64,000 nt of DNA from Vombatus ursinus (Eukaryota > Chordata > Mammalia > Diprotodontia > Vombatidae). Positions 33,323-47,239 of the stretch are shown here, piece after piece. A model generated the notes under the pieces. It did not search any database. It saw nothing but the letters and a program-made list of their open reading frames with translations, and was not told the DNA's origin. Both the position numbers and the translations under genes were made by a program. The stretch lies in NCBI RefSeq assembly GCF_900497805.2, contig NW_020954576.1:67236061-67300060 (forward strand), in the 5' to 3' direction. Every line of letters starts with the position of its first letter. Within the stretch, counting starts at the first letter, position 1.

Positions 33323-36180
33323 ATTTATCCTTTTCTTTTTTGTTTTTTATTTCTTTTGGGATACTGACCTAGTAGTGGTATTGCTAGGTCAAAGGGTATA
33401 CATGGTTTTATAGTCCTTTGGATATAGTTCCAAATTGCTCTACAGAATGCTTGAATCAGTTCACAACTCCACCAACACTGCATTAGTGTCTCATTTCTCC
33501 CACATCCCCTCCAACATTTGTCATTTACCTTTTCTGTTCTATTAGCCAATGTAATAGGCAGGAGGTATTACCTCAGAATTGTTTTGATCTGCATTTCTCC
33601 ACTCAGTAGTGAGAGTAGTTTTTCATATAGCTATAGATAGCTTTGATTACTTCATCTGAAAACTGATCATATCTTTTGATCATTTATCAATTGGGGAATG
33701 GCGCTTATTTTTATAAATTTGATTCAGTACTCTATATGTTTGAGAAATGAGGCCTTCATCAGAGAAACTTGCTTCAAAATTTTTTTCACAGTTACAATTG
33801 CTAATTATATTTCTCTCCATCCTAATCTCTCTCCCCCTGTTTATTCTATTCTTTCTCCTCACCCTGTCCCTCTTCAAAAGTATTTTGCTTCTGATTACTC
33901 CCTCCCCCAATTTGTCTTCTCTTGACTATCAACTCCCTTCTTTTATCCCCTTCTCCTCTAATTTCCTGTAGGCAAAATAGATTTCTATACTCAATTGAGT
34001 GTGTATGTTATTCCTTCTATGAGTCAATTCTGATGAGGATAAGGTTCACTCACTTCCCCTCATTTCTCCCCTCATCTTCCCCTGTGCCGTAAAAGCTTTT
34101 TCTTGCCTCTTTTATATAAGATAATTTACCCCATTCTACCTCTACCATTCTCTTTCTCCTAGTATGTTCCTCTTTTACCCCTTAGTTTTATTTTTTAGAT
34201 ATCATCCCTTCATATTCAACTCACACCTGTGCCCTCTGTCTATATAAACTTCTTCTAACTACCCTTATAATGAGAAAGATCTTATGAGTTACAAATATAA
34301 TCTTTCCATGTAGGAATGTAAACAGTTTAACTCTGTTGAGTTCTTTATGATTTCCCTTTTCTGTTTACCTTTTTATGCTTTTCTTGAGCGTTGTATTTGA
34401 AAGTCAGATTTTTATTCACCTCTGGTCTTTTCATCAAGAATGTTTGAAAGTCCTCTATTTCATTGAATGTCCATTTTTTTGTCCTGAAGGATTATATTCA
34501 GTTTTGCTAGAGAGGTAATTCTTGATTGTAATCCTATCTTCTTTGTCCTCTGGAATGTCATATTTTGAGCCCTTTCATCCTTTAATGTAGAAGCTGCTAA
34601 ATCTTGTGTTATCCTGACTGTGGCTCTACCACACTTTAATTGTTCCTTTCTGGCGGCTTGCAGTATTTTCTCCTTGACCTGAGAACTCTGGATTTTGGCT
34701 GTAATATGAATTTGAATGTAATATTCCTAGGAATTTTCATTTTGGGATCTCTTTCAGGAGGTGATTGGTGTATTCTTTCAATTTCTATTTTACCTCTGGT
34801 TCTATAATATTAGGTCAGTTTTCCCTGATAATTTCTTGAGAGATCATGTCAAGTCTCTTTTTTTTGTCATGACTTTCAGAAAATCCAATAATTTTTAAAT
34901 TATCTCTCCTGGATCTATTTTCCAGGTTAGCTTTTTTTTCTTTTCCCCCAGTGAGGTATTTCACATTTTTTTTGTTCTTTTGGTTTTTCTTGATTTCTCA
35001 TAAAGTCATTAGCTTCCATTTGCTCCATTCTAGTTTTTAAGGAATTATTTTCTTCAGTGAACTTTTGGACCTCCTTTTTCATTTAACCGGTTCTGCTTTT
35101 TAAGGTATTCTTCTCCTCATTCACTTTTTGGACCTCTTTTACCTTTTGGCCTAGTCTGTTTTTAAGGTGTTATTTTTTTCAGTATTTTTTGTATCTCGTT
35201 TACCAAGCTGTTGACTTGTTTTTCATGATTTTCTTGCATCATTTCTCTTCCATTTTTTCCTCTACCTCTCTACTTGATTTTCAAAATCCTTTTTGTGGTC
35301 TTCCATGGCTTGAGACCAATTCATATTTTTCTTGGAGGCTTTGGATGCAGGAGCTTTGACTTAGTTGTTTTTTTCTGATTGTGTGTTTTCATCTTCCTCG
35401 TCACCAAAGTAAGAATCTATAGTCTAAGTTTTTTTTCCCCCGCTGTTTGCTCATTTCCACAGCTTGTTACTTGACTTTTTAACTCTTTGTTAAAGTAGGG
35501 CTCTTCTTGCAGGGTGGAGGGGAAGCACTGTCCCAAGCTTTAGGTGCTTTTGCAGCTGTTTTCAGAGACACTTCTAGGGACCTGTAAGTTTTCAGTTCTG
35601 CCGAAATGGTATGATCTAAGGAGAGGTGTCCATTACTCTCCTGGCCTGTGCTGTGGTTTGTGAGCAACCACAAGCTCCCTTTCCTGCCCTGGAGCTGTGA
35701 GGAGGGTCCCCCCCTTCATCTGTGGCTGTAGTTCTGCTATGCTAGTGTTCCTCTTCACCCTGGGACTGCCATCTAGGACTGTGCCCCAGATTTGAATATG
35801 GGCAAAGCAACAGAGTCCTTCCTCAGTGCTAGTGAAAAGGCCTTGTAATCCCTTGACCAGTTGGTCAACCCCTTTACCATCTATGGGCCGAGAGCTCTGT
35901 AATCAGCCCCTCTGTTGCTGATTCAGTGGCTCCTAAGACCTTCTCCAGGTTTACTGTGGCCTCTGGACTGTGTTCCTCTCTCACCCTGTTGCAGCAGACC
36001 TTTCCTGCCAACCTTCCAAGTTGTCTTGGGCTGAAAATTTGTTTCACTCTGTCTCTTTGTGGGTTCTGCTGCTCTAGAATTTGTTTAGCATCATTTTACA
36101 GGTATTTGGAGAGGTTTGGGGGAGAGCTCAGGCAAGTCCCTGCCTTTATTCTGCCTCCCAAGGAGGTATATTTTCTCAGT
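32645..36180 (-). mobile_element. L1 with 5' UTR and ORF1 but most of ORF2 deleted
   Basis: Read on the minus strand. The 5' UTR (about 36180-35345) is GC-richer. ORF1 follows at about 35345-34400, with a coiled-coil-like start around MNWSQAMEDHKK and RRM/C-terminal blocks such as RSRRDNLKIIGFSESHDKKK. Next is the inter-ORF region, then the first codons of ORF2 (MERNIISNCN). These run straight into the ORF2 C-terminus at about 33790 (EASFSDEGLISQ, then DKCWRGCGRNETLMQCWW at 33540-33400) and the 3' UTR. The endonuclease and reverse transcriptase are missing, about 3 kb by comparison with L1 length. Several frame breaks in ORF1. Confidence 0.85.
33299..33322. repeat. GT microsatellite in the L1
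   Basis: About 12 GT units inside the minus-strand L1 ORF2 C-terminal part, which interrupts that frame. Confidence 0.9.
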
Positions 36181-36384
36181 CCTTCTCTATGGTTAAACTT
36201 GATCATTATATTTTCATAGTGTTCATTTTCCTTTTTGGTTTTTTCTTTCAATTTATGTAGTTATAATCATTCTTCATATTGTTATTCTAGTTCTGCTTAT
36301 TTCATAGTGCATCAGATCTTATAAATTGTCCTAGGCTGCCCTGAATTCTACATATTTTTTATTCATTACCTCATAATAATTTAT

Positions 36385-36835
36385 TACATTCATATGTGAA
36401 TTGGACTACTTACCTGAAGTCTCTTCCCATTCTGCTCTGTCACACAAATGCCAAAATAATTTTCCGAGGTATGAGTCTGATCATATCTATTCATTAAACT
36501 TCCAGTGGCTCTCTATTTCTTCTAGGATCAATAAATCCTCTGTTATTTAAAACTTTTCATAGTCTAGCTCAGGGGTAGGGAACCTGCAACCTCAAGGCCT
36601 TCTAGGTCTTCGGGTGTGGCTTTTTGACTGAGTCCAAGTTTGGATTCAGTCAAAGGGCTGCACTTGAGGACTAAGAGAGCCACATGGACCTTGAGGCCAT
36701 AGGTTCTCCACCCCTGACCTAGTTCCTTCATAACTTTCCAGGCATCTTTCATATTACTCATCTTCAGTGCTTAATACAGTGCTTGACACATAGTAGTGCT
36801 TAATAAACGTTCATTGATTGTCTGACTAACTGTAC
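36385..36835 (+). mobile_element. L2 LINE fragment carrying a hAT MITE
   Basis: Sense L2: gtctcttcccattctgctct, cctctgttatttaaaacttt, then after the MITE agttccttcataactttcca and the 3' end cttaataaacgttcattgat. The MITE at 36570-36716 splits it. Confidence 0.8.
36570..36716. mobile_element. hAT-type MITE, 147 bp, complete
   Basis: Terminal inverted repeats: caggggtagggaacctgc at the left and the near-complement ggttctccacccctg at the right, with an inner pair cctcaaggcc / ccttgaggcc. It is flanked by an 8-bp duplication, gtctagct at 36562-36569 and acctagtt at 36717-36724, differing only by three transitions. Non-autonomous and non-coding. Confidence 0.85.
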
Positions 36836-36839
36836 ACTC

Positions 36840-37230
36840 TGTGTTTCTAATGTACTGTATTACTTGCTGTTTCTTACACTCAGTGCTTCATCTCTTATCT
36901 TTTTGTCTTTCCATTGGCCCTCCCTCATGCCTGGAATGCTCTCCCTCCTAACTTCCAACTTTTACAATGCTTGACTGTCTTTAAAATTCAAGCTCAATTG
37001 CCACCTTCTACAGTAAGACTTTACACTCTCTTGTTAGTGCCTTCACATATAGGTCTACCTTCCATCTGTCCTATATGTCTTTTATGTACCATTTATGCAT
37101 ATATTGTCTCCTCCACTAGGATATAAGCTTTTTGAGGGCAGGGACTATTTTTGCATTCTTTTTGTATCCCTAGCACTTATCACAGTGATTATTACAAAGT
37201 AAGTATTTAATCATGCTTTTGTTGATGAGA
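36840..37230 (+). mobile_element. L2 LINE 3' end
   Basis: Sense L2: cctcatgcctggaatgctct, caattgccaccttctacagt, gagggcagggactatttttg and the tail taagtatttaatcatgc. Confidence 0.85.
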
Positions 37231-37319
37231 CTAACCTGTGATGTTTTGGTATAATGAACTCCTAGTGAATAAATGTCTTCCATCAATGTAAATTAGCATC
37301 TTCTGTGCAATTTACAGTG

Positions 37320-37460
37320 TGAGAGAATTGACTGGGACAAAGAGGTTAAGTGACTTAGCTTGGGTCACAGAAGCAGCATGTGTCAGAGGTGTAATTTGAA
37401 ATCAAATCTGCCTAGATTAAAATGCAACTTTCTATTTACTAGTCCATGTGGCATCTCATT
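37320..37460 (-). repeat. MIR-like fragment
   Basis: aggttaagtgacttagcttg followed by ggtcacagaagcagcatgtg is the antisense MIR core. Confidence 0.55.
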
Positions 37461-37519
37461 GGTTCCACCTTTTTGCTGAAAATACCTTCATTAGCAATAT
37501 TCAAGATAAAAAAAAACAA

Positions 37520-37830
37520 TTATAATTTTTAAATGTTTTATTGATCCTTTATTTTTTTTTGCATTATTCTCAGTTCCCAATGTTTTCTCCCCCCCCCATT
37601 ACCATCCCCACTTCTCCAGTAGAACACTCTCTTGGGAAAAAATTTTAGCTAAATAAAACAAATCAGCATATTGGTCATCATTTATGACAGTATATTCCTT
37701 AAACTTGCAACTGTAATCAACTACTTCTTTGCCAATAGGGCAGAGGTGTTCTTCAATATTAGATTGTTAGATTTCTAAATACAAAACTGGTCACTACATT
37801 TTTCAGGGCTCTAATATAGTTTTTTTTTAA
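37520..37830 (-). mobile_element. Non-LTR retroelement 3' UTR fragment
   Basis: atgttttattgatcctttat, then a C-rich run and caaaactggtcactacattt. I associate this block with the antisense 3' UTR of marsupial L1/RTE elements. No open frame. Confidence 0.45.
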
Positions 37831-37849
37831 GTGAACCTTATGTATTACA

Positions 37850-39320
37850 TCAAAAAAAAGTAAACCTTATAGTGTGCAGTAAAGATGGAAGAGTAGGAGG
37901 GAACTGTATAACCCAGCTATCCCTCCAACAAATATATTCAAAGAATACCAGACCAAATAGTCATCAGGAAATCCAAAGTAAAATGATAGTGAGTCATTTT
38001 TATAACCTAGGTCAGCATAGGAAGACAGACAGAGAGGTCTGTGGGCACTGGGGAGGTTATCTAGCCAGGAAAGCCCTGCACAGTGATTTCTAGTGCTGGG
38101 GCAAAGAGCCTTTCAGTTAAGTGATTAAAGGCTGGGGTAGCATCAGTATATCAGAACTCTAACCTGGGGTAAGTCTACACTTTTATCACCTGGTCCCGAA
38201 CTGTGGTCAGAAGCTTGCAAAACTCAAACAAGGAGGGCAGCAATCATGTTTTACCCTAGATTAAATGGATGTGGGTACGCTAAAAGTTTGCAGACCCTGA
38301 GCCATCTCTGAGATTTTGAATACAAACAACATTCTATACCCAGAGAAATTAGAAGCATGACCCCAGTTGATCTGAGCCAAAGAAGGTCCAGCCATTCCCT
38401 TCAGAAGGACACAGAATCTTGTCCTAATTTTTGTTGTTGTTCAATTGTGTCTGATTCTCTAGGACCCCATTTGGGGTTTTCTTGTTAAAAATACTGGAGT
38501 GATTTGCCGTTTCCTTTTCTAGCTCATTTTACAGATGAGGAAACTGTGGCAAACAGGGTTAAGTGACTTGCTAATGGTGACACAGCTAGTAAGAGGCTGG
38601 ATTGGAACTCAGGAAGTTGAGGCTTCCTGATTTCCAGGCCTAGCACTCTATCCATTGTGCCACCTAGCTGCCCCTAATATAAAGTCCCAATTTTGGAAGT
38701 AAGTCTGGAAGAGTTAATAACCAAAAAAAAAAAAATTCCTAAGATAAAGAGCTGTTATGGTGTCTGGGACACTCAAGACATGAGCTCAAAAGAGGGGAAT
38801 AACTAGAAAGCTACAAACTGAAATGAGAGTACTTGGGAAAATCATTTGAAAAGAAGTGAAATGTCTTTTCCTCCTTTGGAGGAAAGACTCGCAAGGATAA
38901 TTAGCAATTCAGTACAAGATGTACAAAATGTTACCCAAGTAACAGACTCCTTGAAAATTACAGTAGACCAAACAAAAGTTCACAATGCCACAAGAAAAAA
39001 AAGAACTATTAAAACAAAATCAAAAGATTTTTTAAGAGCAGAAGCAATTGTAAGATAATTAATATTAAAAATAATCTGGAAAATAGATCAAGGGAAATAA
39101 TTTGAAAGTCATCATATTATCTGAAAGCTATTACCAAACAGAAAGACCCTAGATATCATATTTAAAGAAATTATGAAAGAAAACTGTCTACATCTCCTAA
39201 ACAAGAGGACAAAATGAAAATAGAAAGGATTTACCTATCAATCCTTGAAAGAAACTTTGAAAGAAATATATTCACAGCAATAATCATGACTATTATAGTT
39301 ACTACAAATGAATATTGATA
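37850..39320 (+). mobile_element. L1 5' UTR and ORF1 fragment
   Basis: It starts gtaaagatggaagagtagga, an L1-like 5' UTR. After a SINE insertion (38430-38673) the ORF1 coiled-coil part follows at 38846-39058 (VQNVTQVTDSLKITVDQTKV), then gaaaatagatcaagggaaat, the diverged equivalent of the ORF1 RRM start. No ORF2 follows. Old, with many stops. Confidence 0.6.
38430..38673 (-). repeat. tRNA-headed SINE with RTE-like tail
   Basis: Antisense copy: ttgttgttgttcaattgtgt, ccatttggggttttcttgtt, gttaagtgacttgctaatgg and the end gccacctagctgcccc. It interrupts the L1 5' region. Confidence 0.9.
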
Positions 39321-39964
39321 TTTAAAAATTAGAGTTTTGTTTCAGAGAGAAGCTTTGGGTCATTGAGAGTATTGTACAGTTTTCTAAATATGATCTAGCC
39401 TGTTCTAACCTTCCTCCTACCTAATTCTGTGTTTAGTTTAAAATTATCCATATGAAGTTTATGTCAAATGTGTATTTAGTGATGTACCAGCTTTATGGTT
39501 TATCCATATAAATGCTTGTTAGAGTTGTTAGTTTTTTGCTCCAAGAAACCCATTGATAACTGATTTAGAATTGACTCTCATATGAGTAACCAGTCTTTCC
39601 TTCTGTTTCCTTTCTGTGTTTCCTTCTGTTAAAATATAGTCATCTTCATTTTTTTGGCATGGTGCTATTCATTGCTTTCCGTGTGTAGCACCTCCTAACT
39701 TGAAAAAAATATTATGTAGTTTACAAGTGTGAAGCCCTTTAAAGGGTATTTTTTTACCCTAACTTTAGTTTCTTCCCCCTACCCTCATGGCTTTACTTTC
39801 TTGTGTTTTTTTTATTGTAATACAAGTCTTATTTCCAGCCTCTCTTCTAATCAGTAGCTTAGCTAAGTATTGTGAAAAATAAAATTGGTGTCTAAATGTT
39901 CCATAGCAGTCACCTCACATCTGTGTTCCCTGGAATAGACTGCCACCTTTGATTATTTTGTTTT

Positions 39965-40330
39965 TTAAATTTCTCTTTATTTTTTTACATTAATACACAT
40001 TTATGGAGTAAAACAAGCATTTCCATAATATAGTGCAATATAAAAGATGATTGTACGTGAAACTGCATTTCTACCAAGCACAACTTGCTATCCATTTCAA
40101 ATATACAAAAGAATTATCATGTAAATTTCTTTTCTTTTTTTTCCTGTCCTCTCCCAACCTCTCCCTAGAGATAACTACTATTAGACACAAATAGAAAAAT
40201 ATATAAAATGATTCTATGCATACTTCTATTTTTCAGTTCTTTCTGTGGATGCAGATAGCTTCTTTCTTCATATATCTTTTGTAGTTAATTTGGGTATTTA
40301 TTATAGTCAAAATAGCTTATTCACTCAAAA
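39965..40330 (-). mobile_element. Non-LTR retroelement 3' end (homologue of the exon 30 tract)
   Basis: Contains gatgattgtacgtgaaactg, tatcatgtaaatttcttttc, agataactactattagacac and tctgtggatgcagatagctt. The left 200 bases match 1585-1780; the right part is absent there, where exon 30 begins. Confidence 0.6.
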
Positions 40331-40374
40331 TTGTTCTTAAAACAATATTGCTATTACTTTTTATAATGTTTTCT

Positions 40375-41215
40375 GACCTATCCTATGCTCCCATCCTCCA
40401 ATCCACCTCGACTCACAACCTAGACATCATCTATAACTGTTCACTCTCTCTCACCGTCCATATCCAATATGTCACTAATGTCAATCAATTTTGTTTTGGT
40501 AACATCTTTCCCATATGACCCCTTCTTCTGACACTCCCCATCCTGGTGCAGGCCCTCATTACCTCACACCTGGACAATGGCTACAGTCTGTTTTTCGGTC
40601 TGTCTGCCTCAAGTCTCTTTGCCCTTCAATCCATCTTCCACTCAGTTGTCAAAGTTATTTTTTTATTAAAGCCCCGGGGCCACCTATCACTGCAGGATCA
40701 AATACAAAATCCTCTGGAGGCATTCTAAGCTGTGCATAACCTGCCTTCCTCCCACCCCCAACACATTTCCAGTCTTTTTATACCTTATACCTGCCTTCCC
40801 ACCTATACCACTTGTACTCTGCAATCCAGTGGTGCTAGCTTCTTTGCTGTTCTCCAAACAGAACATTCTGTTTTTCAGATCTGGACATTTTCACTGTCTG
40901 TACCCCATGCCTGGAATGCTCTCCTACCTTGTCCCTACCTCCTTGTTTCTCTGGCTTCCTTCAAATCCCAACTGAAATCCAACAGTCTATATGATGCCTT
41001 TTCCAATTCACCCTACTTCTAATGCCTTCCCTCTGTTCATTATTTCCAATGTATCTTATACGTAGATTGATTGTACATAATCGTTTACATGCTATGGCCC
41101 CCATTGGAGTGAGCTTCTTGAGAGCAGATATTGCCTCTTAATTTTCTTTGTATCCCTAGTACTTAGGACATATAGTGGGAGCATTACTAAGTGTTTATTG
41201 ACTGACTGATACATC
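40375..41215 (+). mobile_element. L2 LINE 3' region
   Basis: A long, well-preserved sense copy: tcactctctctcaccgtcca, tgcaggccctcattacctca, ctggacaatggctacagtct, gcctggaatgctctcctacc and the tail ctaagtgtttattgactgac. Partial ORF2 frames remain (for example at 40515-40739) but stops break them. Confidence 0.9.
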
Positions 41216-41624
41216 AAACACCACGTACCAGAAATGGAATATGAACTCTGGTCTTCCTTTCTCCAAGGCCATTATTGTCTCTATCCACTATCCCACACTG
41301 CCTCTGTCTATATTTGAAAATGTGTAAATCATTAACACATTTGAGAATCACACATATATTGTCTCTCTTCCCAGAAAAATTTATGGTAAAATATCACATG
41401 TTAAAATAATACTTTCAGTCTACTTGTTAACTTTTTAGTATAGACCTCATCACTTGAAAATTTTTAATATATTTGATAGAAATCACTTATCGAGGATTTG
41501 AATTATGTTGGTACTGCAAACAACAAAGCACTTCGGGGAAAAAAAGCACTTTTAAATAAATGTTAGCTTACAAGGCAATACCTAGACCATCAAGAAAAAT
41601 TTTAAGCCCCTTTGGTTTCCTTAG

Positions 41625-41975
41625 ATTTTATTTTAATGTACACAAAATCCCTGATTTCCTTAAAAATTCAGCTTAAATGTCACCTTCTATATGAAGTTTT
41701 CTTGATTCCCTCAGTTATTAGTGCCCTCCCTACTAATACAGCCCTGTATTCATTTTATGTATTTTTGTGTGCAGACACATTATATATCTACTTATATCTG
41801 TATCCACCTACACACACACACACACACACATACTATATAATTATACATGTACATGTTTTCTCCTCCTTTAGAATATAAACTACTTGAGGGCAGGAACATT
41901 TTCCTTTTTTGTATCTCTGACACTTAACACAATGCCTGGCCAGTTAGGAGCCCTTAATAAGTGTTTGTTGATTAT
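41625..41975 (+). mobile_element. L2 LINE 3' end with CA run
   Basis: aaattcagcttaaatgtcac, ctatatgaagttttcttgat, tacttgagggcaggaacatt and cttaataagtgtttgttgat. A CA run lies at 41810-41831. Confidence 0.85.
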
Positions 41976-42094
41976 TAGTTAAGTATGTATCAAATTTTCT
42001 ACTGAAAAAAGTTTTCCTTTAAATAAGAATTAAATGCAAATGTAATATTTATGATATGCAACTGTTGAATATATATTTAGAAACAGTATTATTG

Positions 42095-42320
42095 TATGGT
42101 ATATTTAGAAAGAGTACTGGATTTGGAGTCTGATATTGACTGTGATAGTTCCTAGCAATGTAATTCTCAGGAAGCCATTTTACCTCCCTCAGTCTTAGTT
42201 TCTTCATCATTTAATAATGATATTTATATTACCTGACTTACTGTGTTTCAGTAAGGAAAGTGGTTTTTTTTTTAAACATTAAAGTGCTATTGAAATATGA
42301 GTTACTATTTAGTCTCAGGA
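42095..42320 (+). repeat. MIR element
   Basis: agagtactggatttggagtc at the start, then agccattttacctccctcag, tcttagtttcttcatcattt and aaagtgctattgaaatatga. Order and orientation fit a nearly full MIR. Confidence 0.75.
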
Positions 42321-42781
42321 TGACAGCAGCTTGAGGGAATGGACCTATCCTTTTCTAAATGTTTAATCTCCTTGACTCATTTCCAAATTTACACACTGAA
42401 TAAATGTTGAAGTGGAGGGAATTGATTCTGTTATTCAAGACTTTTGGGATTATATTTTTAAACAGTTTGGAAATTATCATATGAATGTGTTCTATAAGTG
42501 AGATTTTATCAAATACTTCTAAATTTAAAGAATCAAAGTGGAAATAAATTTTTCTTAAGTTACTTTGTAAATAATCCATTGTATACTTGCCAAATGAATA
42601 AAAGTTTTGTGTTATTTCTATGAACTCATTAAAATTTTAACATTTGTCAAGGGAAGATCAATATGTAGAACTAAAATACTAAGACTTAATTATTGTGTAT
42701 TTTTATCTGAGTAGAAATTTTCTCTCAGCTCTCAAGTTGTTTATAACTCATAAAATAGAATAGCAGGTATCTTTTTCCTGA

Positions 42782-44667
<1,886 letters not shown>

Positions 44668-44800
44668 GAAATCACCTTTCCTAAGATGGTCGCCAATTGT
44701 TGTCGTTTTCTATGTTATTTCTGCCGTATAAGTCGGCAGAATCAGAAAGCAATGTTTGATCATCTTAGTTATTTACTGGAGAACAGCAGTGTTGGTCTTG
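44668..44800 (+). CDS. RYR2: RYR2 exon 43 (residues 2186-2230)
   Basis: 133 nt. It encodes [20 protein letters not shown] then [20 protein letters not shown] and SVGL, plus the first base of Ala2230. Acceptor is tttatgtag; donor is TTG|gtaagt. Identical to human as far as I recall. Confidence 0.98.
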
Positions 44801-46485
44801 GTAAGTAAAAACATATTTTTTAAAATTAGAATCCTATAACACTGAAGAAGAATAAGAAAAAATGATATCCATATTGTAATCAAAATTTATCTTAAGCAGT
44901 TTATGATTTATTGTTGTAAAAATACATAACATATTTAACCTTTTCCTTACCTACTTAAAATATTAAATATATTTTAAAATTATGTGTAACCACATTAGTT
45001 AACTATCATATGTAACTAACATGTAACTATCATATGTATATGTGTATCAGATGTGTATCATATGTTTATGTATATAACTATCATATATGTATATATTACA
45101 CTGTGTATGGAAACTGTAATGTCTATTTAGTTACTGAAATGGATATGTGATCTCATAGATTCAGAAATTCCCTTTAGTCCTCTGTGCTTGGACTATAACT
45201 TGATTGTTATTAACATTCTCTCATTTGCCATTTTTTCAGTGTTACTGGTAAAGCTCACAGAATTGTTTCATTTTCAGCACAGATCTTTCCTAAGTATATT
45301 TGTCTAATCTGACTGCTTTTTATGTCTTTGTGTTAGTGCTGTTTTTAACTCCTCTATAAACACATCTGAAACTATTAGGGTCCAATGGGGTGGTTCCATG
45401 GAGAAAATAGTTTGTTATAATGAATTTTGCAAATCTTTTCTATTTTTCTCCTTTTTATGGTTCTCTTTCCATTTTCAGTCTTGAAAAACTTGAGTTGGTT
45501 TAGTTAGATTGGATGTCTTGTTGGACTTTCTTTAAACTTGTTTTTATCCTAAACTGTTTGTCTCTGTTTTGTAAGACGCTACTGCTCATAATCACTAATC
45601 ATCCATCTTAGTAAGATTTTACTGACTAGTTTATATTTTTACCTGATGTTGCTTTTGGAAACCATTTCCATTCCTCTATAGATGTTTGCTGAGGAAGACA
45701 CTTTCTGGGCTTTTTTGCTGTCCTTGCTGTGGTCCTATTTTATCCTCAGGAACTGGTGTTGGTACATAAACAGCAATTTTTTTTTTGTAGTTGTCTTTTT
45801 GCATGTAGTTATTATCATTAGAACTACATTATGTGATGACCAATTAGCCTATGAAAAATTTTTTTTTTGTATCCTTTGGGCACAGAGTAGAACTACCCTG
45901 CCAAGTCTTTTCTTTGCCTTTCCAAGGATTGCCTGTGAGCCATCCTTCCTTTTTAACTTCAATTTCCTTCTTTCTCTTGTTTTTGTAAATAGCAGAAATG
46001 TCAAGATTGATGTTATTCACCTCCTCTAGCAATATGTTCACTATTGGTCATTGGACAAAGAACTCACATTTAAAGTACCAAAGGTCAAATTAAAATTTAT
46101 TGATGATTTTAAAACTGTGTGGTTCTTAGTACTCTCCGCCCCCTTTCTTGCCACTCTGCCACTGTCACTACAGACACATAAGAGACATAATTGGACCATC
46201 TGGACACAGAAATGAGGGTCATTTCATATTTTTCTTTGCTTCATTGGTTATGCTTTATTAATCACTACCAGTTGACCCACCTATTGTGATATACCTCTTC
46301 ATAGTTAGCTAGGTTGGTTCTCAGAATTCAGAGCAGGCCTATTGCCAGGTCCATACTTGAAGCCTTTCAATGTGGTAGAACCTTCCAGAGCTTAAGCCAC
46401 ACTAGTATAAGTTTTGAGAACCCAGGGCCACCTCCATATGATAAGAAGGAATATATACAAACACAAAACCCTACTCAATGAATGT

Positions 46486-46486
<1 letters not shown>

Positions 46487-46540
<54 letters not shown>
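46487..46540. repeat. TC microsatellite
   Basis: About 27 TC units with one TTT interruption. Far (about 450 bases) from exon 44. Confidence 0.95.
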
Positions 46541-46541
<1 letters not shown>

Positions 46542-46599
46542 GTTCTCTCATTCTCTTTGTCCCTCTATCCCTCTTCCTCTTCTCCTCCTTCTCGTTAGA

Positions 46600-46720
46600 A
46601 TGCTGGGCTTAGAGTCAGAAAAGCTAAGTTCAAATTTATCCTCTGCCCTATACTAGCTTTATGACCCAGGAAAGTCACATAACTTATATTTGACTCAGAC
46701 AGCTCCCTATAACTTAACTA
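46600..46720 (+). repeat. SINE fragment (CORE-SINE/MIR type)
   Basis: ctgggcttagagtcagaaaa, gctaagttcaaatttatcct and atgacccaggaaagtcacat follow the MIR/CORE-SINE order. Confidence 0.65.
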
Positions 46721-46991
46721 AATCACACACATCTGTAATGTGTATTAAATTCCCACAGGAAAAATTCTCTCCAGCTTATGAGTCAATTCTTAAGTATATT
46801 TTAGCAATTTATATGGTGATGGTAACCAACATTCAAAGCATTTTACCTGCATGTTTAAATAATGCAGCATCAGATAATATGATTTAAAAACTATTTTAAG
46901 AAAAAATGTCAAAATTTAATTTAGGATCAAATTATTTGATTTCAAACAGCAATCAGAATCTCATTATTTCACAACTTATACATGTTTTCAG

Positions 46992-47095
46992 CTTCCCCAG
47001 CAATGAGAGGCTCAACACCACTTGATGTGGCAGCAGCATCAGTAATGGATAATAATGAATTGGCTTTAGCTTTACGTGAGCCTGACCTGGAAAAG
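46992..47095 (+). CDS. RYR2: RYR2 exon 44 (residues 2230-2264), start of the arrhythmia hot spot
   Basis: 104 nt; CT completes Ala2230. It encodes [20 protein letters not shown] then [14 protein letters not shown]. Ser2246, a known CPVT position in humans, is conserved within AAASVMD. Acceptor is catgttttcag; donor is AAG|gtaagt. Confidence 0.98.
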
Positions 47096-47239
47096 GTAAG
47101 TAATAATCCTGCCTTTTGTGTTTACGTAACTTCTGTCTTTTCATATTTTCCCTCCAGGTAGTTAAAATTTTTTACTAATATGTCCAACAAATGTATATGT
47201 CAGAAAGGCACTTTATGCTTTGTTTAATTATGCTTATCT

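Larger units (their letters stand above)
44801..46991 (+). other. Intron 43
   Basis: 2.2 kb. ATATGT-rich repeats occur at about 45000-45110. From 45200 to 46480 there is a segment of unfamiliar sequence with several A/T runs; no frame or family recognised. A TC microsatellite (46487-46540) and a CORE-SINE piece (46600-46720) follow. Confidence 0.5.

Noticed and set aside
33698-33971. Two + strand frames inside the L1
   Set aside because: They are antisense to the L1 inter-ORF and ORF2 region; Ser/Leu/Pro-rich from C/T-rich DNA.
45682-46029. 115-codon hydrophobic + strand frame that looks like a membrane protein
   Set aside because: Hydrophobicity comes from T-rich DNA; no start context, splice signal or recognised family.
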